DNA from: an uncultured Pseudomonadota bacterium
GTDB lineage: Bacteria > Pseudomonadota > Alphaproteobacteria > CACZRW01
Reading direction: 5' to 3'
Assembly: GCA_902783675.1 (NCBI GenBank)
Contig: CACZRW010000032.1
Location: forward strand, 1 to 16,626
Length of the DNA: 16,626 nt
The notes under the pieces are model-generated. The model was given only the letters and a program-made list of their open reading frames with translations, did no database searches and was not told the origin of the DNA. The position numbers were made by a program, and so were the translations under genes. This document shows, one piece after another, positions 13,560 through 16,626 of this stretch. Each line of letters opens with the position of its first letter. The first letter of the stretch is position 1.

Positions 13560-15047
13560 ATGAGTGAAGAAGAAAAGACCCCGAGTTTGGAAGATACTGC
13601 CGGCGATAGTGCCCCTGAAGCGGCGACCGGTGCTACGGGTGATGATACCGCAAGCGGCGATCCGGTAGGTAGTGGCGTTGCGGGTAGTAGCACGGACAGC
13701 GGAGCCGATGCGCCTGACGCTACGGGAAGCAAGGCTTATAACGCCGAGCAATTCTTGCAAGTGTTTGAGGTAAACCGAAACGCGGACGACAACACCTATG
13801 AAATGACCGTAAGCTCGGACTTGCAAGAGCAACTTAAAAGCGGAGCCATAACTCGCGAAGACTTTAATAAAAAGATAAAAGAAGCGCAGGAATTTCTTGT
13901 AAGCGGAAAGGAAGTTAAAAGCGGTCGATACGAACCGTGGCAAGGCCTTTCGGACGGCAAGGAGATACCTACTCTTTTGCCTTTTACCAAATCTGATGTG
14001 CGCATGGTGGAAGTCCTGTATTTGCAGCAGGCGCAAAATAATATTCGGCGGGCTTTTCATGTTGAAAAAGACGGGACCGGTGCTTCGTTCTTAAAATCAA
14101 ATAGTGATGCCTCTTTTGAGACTATAAAAAAAGCCGCAAAAGACCTAAAAGGATTGGGGTGGACTTCTGCGGAGACTATCGACAGAGGAACAAATGACGA
14201 CGGCTCCGAGTGGTTTGTGGTTACTTATACCCCCTCTACCGCCAAAGAAAAACATCTTTTGAGCATTCCCCACTTTATATCTGACGAAGACGAAAAAGCC
14301 GATGGACTTGCCGGTAGAATTAGAGGTTCTTTATCAAATATCGGCGGTTTAATTCGCGGTGGAGAAGGTAAAGAAGTGGGTAACATTGAGGGCGGCGATG
14401 CGGTCAAAGGCGGAGACCCCACAATGCATATTGACACGGGCTTCGGCGACGGTAGCAGTCTTTTTGAAGGAAGGTCTCCCGTTGATGTAAAGCAGTTCTC
14501 GGAGTTGGGTGTAGGTGTAGGCGACACGGTAAGTGATGTCCTCATCAGCCAGATTGAGAAAATCTTTGAAAAGCTTAATGCGGATGTGAAGTTGTATTAT
14601 ACATGGGTGCTTAACGCTCTTAGGAATCGTGCTACTAACGCTGCTGAAACGCTCAGAGATTTTTGCTTGGACAAAGACGATAAGCATCCCGGAGCTATTT
14701 CCAACATTACAAGTCAAATTCTAAAAGGCGATCGTGAAGGCGCAGAAGCAACGCTTAGGGACATTCGGGAACTTAACAGAAGCTGCGATCATATAAATGT
14801 TGATACAAATATGATTAAGAGGAGCCTTAAGGAAGTTGATAAGATTCTTGAGAAGAACAAAGATATTCTTGAGAAATACAAGAACGGTATCCCCGGCTAC
14901 GAAGGTCGTGGAAAAGAGGTCGCCGATATGCTTGCTCCGGCGTTGAAAAAATTGTCAGTCGCCGTTGCCAACAAATATGAGAAGAAGATATCTCGCTCTA
15001 ATCCCATGTCGTCTGCAAGGGCGGAACGGGGAGCATATACGCCTTAA
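13560..15047 (+). CDS. Hypothetical acidic protein with disordered N-terminus and helical C-terminus
   Basis: 495 residues, family not recognised. AGGAG at good spacing supports the start. Residues 1-58 are low complexity and acidic, rich in Gly, Ala, Asp, Ser and Thr (TGATGDDTASGDPVG), and probably disordered. Residues 60-245 look folded (NAEQFLQVFEVNR; GLGWTSAETIDRG; SEWFVVTYTPS). Residues 250-305 are a Gly-rich linker (GGLIRGGEGKEVGN). Residues 320-480 are helical and charged (SLKEVDKILEKNKDILEKYK). The last 20 residues contain several Arg (SRSNPMSSARAERGAYTP). There is no signal peptide or membrane segment. Its place beside a VirB6-like cluster and its Arg-containing C-terminus would suit a T4SS substrate, but this is speculative. 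It has its own promoter-like elements and is followed by a strong terminator. Confidence 0.82.
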   Translation: MSEEEKTPSLEDTAGDSAPEAATGATGDDTASGDPVGSGVAGSSTDSGADAPDATGSKAYNAEQFLQVFEVNRNADDNTYEMTVSSDLQEQLKSGAITREDFNKKIKEAQEFLVSGKEVKSGRYEPWQGLSDGKEIPTLLPFTKSDVRMVEVLYLQQAQNNIRRAFHVEKDGTGASFLKSNSDASFETIKKAAKDLKGLGWTSAETIDRGTNDDGSEWFVVTYTPSTAKEKHLLSIPHFISDEDEKADGLAGRIRGSLSNIGGLIRGGEGKEVGNIEGGDAVKGGDPTMHIDTGFGDGSSLFEGRSPVDVKQFSELGVGVGDTVSDVLISQIEKIFEKLNADVKLYYTWVLNALRNRATNAAETLRDFCLDKDDKHPGAISNITSQILKGDREGAEATLRDIRELNRSCDHINVDTNMIKRSLKEVDKILEKNKDILEKYKNGIPGYEGRGKEVADMLAPALKKLSVAVANKYEKKISRSNPMSSARAERGAYTP

Positions 15048-15110
15048 CGCTTTAGAGCTTGGCTTGGGTGCGGGTTTAATCGTGCGCGGACGGGCTTAAA
15101 AAACAAAAGC

Positions 15111-15138
15111 AAAGGGGGTAGTTCCCCCTTTCTTTTTT
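15111..15138 (+). terminator. Rho-independent terminator after the 495-residue gene
   Basis: AAAGGGGG (15111-15118) pairs perfectly with CCCCCTTT (15124-15131) around a 5-base loop, followed by CTTTTTT. It lies 64 bases after the stop at 15047 and separates the two unknown genes from kdsB. Confidence 0.9.
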
Positions 15139-15150
15139 GCTTGCGGGTTA

Positions 15151-15182
15151 TATAATCCTTTTAAAGCCTTTTTAAGGCTTTA
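15151..15182 (+). promoter_or_regulatory. Possible kdsB promoter with a leader hairpin
   Basis: A perfect TATAAT stands at 15151-15156 just after the terminator, without a good -35. TAAAGCCTT (15162-15170) and AAGGCTTTA (15174-15182) form a perfect 9-bp inverted repeat with a 3-base loop at the start of the predicted leader. No U-tract follows, so it is not an obvious terminator; it may stabilise the mRNA or bind a protein. Confidence 0.35.
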
Positions 15183-15225
15183 GAGGTTTAACTCGCTTTT
15201 AAAAGGGAAAAAGAAAGGAAGGGAA

Positions 15226-16053
15226 ATGGATACCAAAATACTCATTGCAATCCCCGCAAGATACGCTTCGACTCGCTTTCCGGGTAAGCCGCTCGCTAAA
15301 ATCGCGGGCAAAGAAATGCTGCTACGCGTGTGGGAAAATGCACGAAAAGCCGCAGGCTCGGCGCCCGATGTGCGGGTGATTGTTACGGCGGAAGATGACA
15401 GGATAGAGGCCTTTTGCAATGACAAGGGCATTGACTTTGTGCGCACTTCCGATACTTGCAAAACCGGCACCGACCGCGTGCGGGAAGCGATTGCAAATCT
15501 TGGTATAGCGCCCTCTTTCGTCATCAATCTGCAAGGCGATAACCCTATGTGTCCGCCATGGTTTGTGGAAGAAATGATTGCCGCCTATAAAAGCGATAAT
15601 CAGGTGCAAATGGTTACGCCCGTTACGCGCCTTTCATGGGCAGAGCTTGACGCTTTGCGTGAGGCGAAAAAGGTGACGCCCTTTTCGGGGACGACCGCCA
15701 TTGTCGGCAAGGATATGAACGCTTTGTGGTTTTCTAAAAACATCATACCCGCCATACGCAAGGAAAAAGAGCTGCGAGAAGCGGCGGTGGCAAGCGGAGA
15801 TAACCTTTCTCCTATATTCCGCCATATAGGTCTTTACGGGTATTCTTTAGAAGCGCTTAACGCTTTTGCGGGCTTGCCCGAGGGAGAATATGAAAAGCTT
15901 GAAGGGCTTGAGCAACTGCGCTTTATAGAAAACGGCTACCGAGTCAGGGTGGTGGTGGTGGACTATAAAGGCTATGGCTCGATGAGCGGTATCGATTCTC
16001 CCGAAGATGTTAAGCGCGCCGAAGAATTATTTGCCAAACATGGAGAGTTCTAA
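15226..16053 (+). CDS. kdsB: 3-deoxy-manno-octulosonate cytidylyltransferase (CMP-Kdo synthetase)
   Basis: Activates Kdo with CTP to give CMP-Kdo and pyrophosphate, the donor used by Kdo transferase in lipid A-core assembly; cytoplasmic. 275 residues, slightly longer than the usual 245-260. The nucleotide-binding motif IPARYASTRFPGKPL is at 9-23. GTDR (81-84) matches the family SGT[DE]R motif. NLQGDNP at 101-107 is the family's QGDEP with Glu changed to Asn; D105 should bind Mg. FRHIGLYGY is at 198-206, EKLEGLEQLRF at 223-233, and GIDSPED at 255-261 with D257 the second metal ligand. The ribosome binding site GGAAGGG directly precedes ATG 15226. The stop overlaps the next start (TAATG). Relatives such as CMP-sialic acid synthetases and MobA-like enzymes fit less well because of the GTDR, RHIG and GxDSPED set. 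Confidence 0.9.
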   Translation: MDTKILIAIPARYASTRFPGKPLAKIAGKEMLLRVWENARKAAGSAPDVRVIVTAEDDRIEAFCNDKGIDFVRTSDTCKTGTDRVREAIANLGIAPSFVINLQGDNPMCPPWFVEEMIAAYKSDNQVQMVTPVTRLSWAELDALREAKKVTPFSGTTAIVGKDMNALWFSKNIIPAIRKEKELREAAVASGDNLSPIFRHIGLYGYSLEALNAFAGLPEGEYEKLEGLEQLRFIENGYRVRVVVVDYKGYGSMSGIDSPEDVKRAEELFAKHGEF

Positions 16054-16626
16054 TGATAAGGTTGATTATTGCCAGGCACGGCAACACCTTTAACAAGGGC
16101 GAAGTGCCTACACGCGTGGGAGCAAGGACGGACCTTCCTTTGGTAGAAAGCGGCAGAGAGCAGGCAAAAAAGCTGGGTGAGTATCTGGCGAAGTTTGACC
16201 TTCTTCCCTCTAAAGTTTACGCCGCACCGCTTAAGCGCACTATGGAGACGGCGGCGGGCGCGCTTGAAGCCGCGGGGATAGCGGGCGCGGTGGCGGTAGA
16301 GCCTTTGGATATATTCACCGAGATTGACTACGGTCCCGACGAGAACAAGCCCGAGGACGAAGTCGTGGCTCGCGTAGGGCAAAAGGCGATTGACGAATGG
16401 AACGCCTTTGCCAAAGTGCCGGACGGCTGGAAGGTTGACCCCGATAAGATTATCCGCGACTGGAAGGACTTTGCGGGGAGCCTTGTTAAAGGCGGGGACG
16501 GGACGACCACAATGGTGGTTACCAGCAACGGGATTGCCAGGTTTGCGCCTTATATCACCGATGACTTTGACGCCTTTGCCATGGCGCACGATATTAAAAT
16601 CGGGACAGGGTGCTTGGCGATATTCC
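16053..16626 (+). CDS. Histidine phosphatase (phosphoglycerate mutase-like) family protein, 3' end outside window
   Basis: 191 codons visible from ATG 16053, which shares one base with the kdsB stop, so the pair is translationally coupled. The phospho-acceptor motif ARHGNT is at 7-12 with His9. LKRTMETA at 60-67 supplies the second family arginine, and FTEIDYG has Glu90 at the usual proton-donor position. The second catalytic His, normally in a V-[ST]-H-G motif, falls on Asn159 here (VVTSNGIARF). The enzyme class removes or transfers phosphate through a phosphohistidine. Its substrate cannot be told; coupling to kdsB suggests sugar-phosphate or cell-envelope metabolism. The end of the gene is not in the window. 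Confidence 0.88.
   Translation, partial: MIRLIIARHGNTFNKGEVPTRVGARTDLPLVESGREQAKKLGEYLAKFDLLPSKVYAAPLKRTMETAAGALEAAGIAGAVAVEPLDIFTEIDYGPDENKPEDEVVARVGQKAIDEWNAFAKVPDGWKVDPDKIIRDWKDFAGSLVKGGDGTTTMVVTSNGIARFAPYITDDFDAFAMAHDIKIGTGCLAIF

Noticed and set aside
13542..14060. 172-codon minus-strand open frame opposite the 495-residue gene
   Set aside because: The plus frame is longer, has AGGAG and a following terminator; the minus product is a mix of basic and hydrophobic segments with no motif.
15162..15182. Second terminator before kdsB
   Set aside because: The 9-bp stem is not followed by a T-run in the plus direction, and a perfect -10 lies just upstream, so a leader hairpin is more likely.
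1..16626. tRNA or rRNA genes
   Set aside because: No cloverleaf with a GTTCRA-type T-arm and CCA-side stem, and no rRNA core sequence, was recognised on reading both strands; a covariance scan was not possible here.

Overview
The window reads as chromosomal or integrated-element DNA of a Gram-negative bacterium, most likely an alphaproteobacterium. Evidence: a KdsB-like enzyme for the Kdo of lipopolysaccharide, exported proteins with Sec signal peptides (one with a lipobox), a repressor of the two-HTH plus S24-like fold, and a tandem set of VirB6/TrbL-family membrane proteins resembling the repeated virB6 genes of Rickettsiales-type type IV secretion systems (T4SS). The taxonomic call is an inference; no rRNA or tRNA gene is visible.

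Layout. Positions 12484 down to 1 lie on the minus strand. They hold, in transcription order, VirB6-like proteins of 619, 542, 856 and 417 residues, a 95-residue two-helix membrane protein with a Lys/Pro/Ala tail, a fifth VirB6-like protein of 590 residues, a two-HTH S24-like regulator, and a long coiled-coil repeat protein that runs off the left edge. The five VirB6-like proteins share an exported N-terminus, a Cys-[WY]-x-Cys motif, a Cys-x20-Cys motif, the D-x3-R...P core of the family and different C-terminal tails. No VirB4, VirB8-10, VirD4 or relaxase gene lies in the window, so the rest of any T4SS must be elsewhere.

A 204-bp AT-rich divergent spacer (12485-12688) with extended -10 elements and palindromes separates this block from two plus-strand genes (249 and 495 residues) that I do not recognise. 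A strong rho-independent terminator follows at 15111-15138. On the right, kdsB and a histidine-phosphatase-family gene overlap by one base and continue off the window.

How it may work together (inference): the VirB6-like proteins could form a hetero-oligomeric inner-membrane channel, one of them also lipid-anchored, with tails specialised for different partners. The regulator and coiled-coil protein sit downstream on the same strand. The two divergent unknowns could be co-regulated accessory proteins or substrates. The most unusual signals are the six-cysteine framework with a matched two-site change in the lipoprotein paralogue, and arrays of Shine-Dalgarno-like repeats filling four gene junctions.
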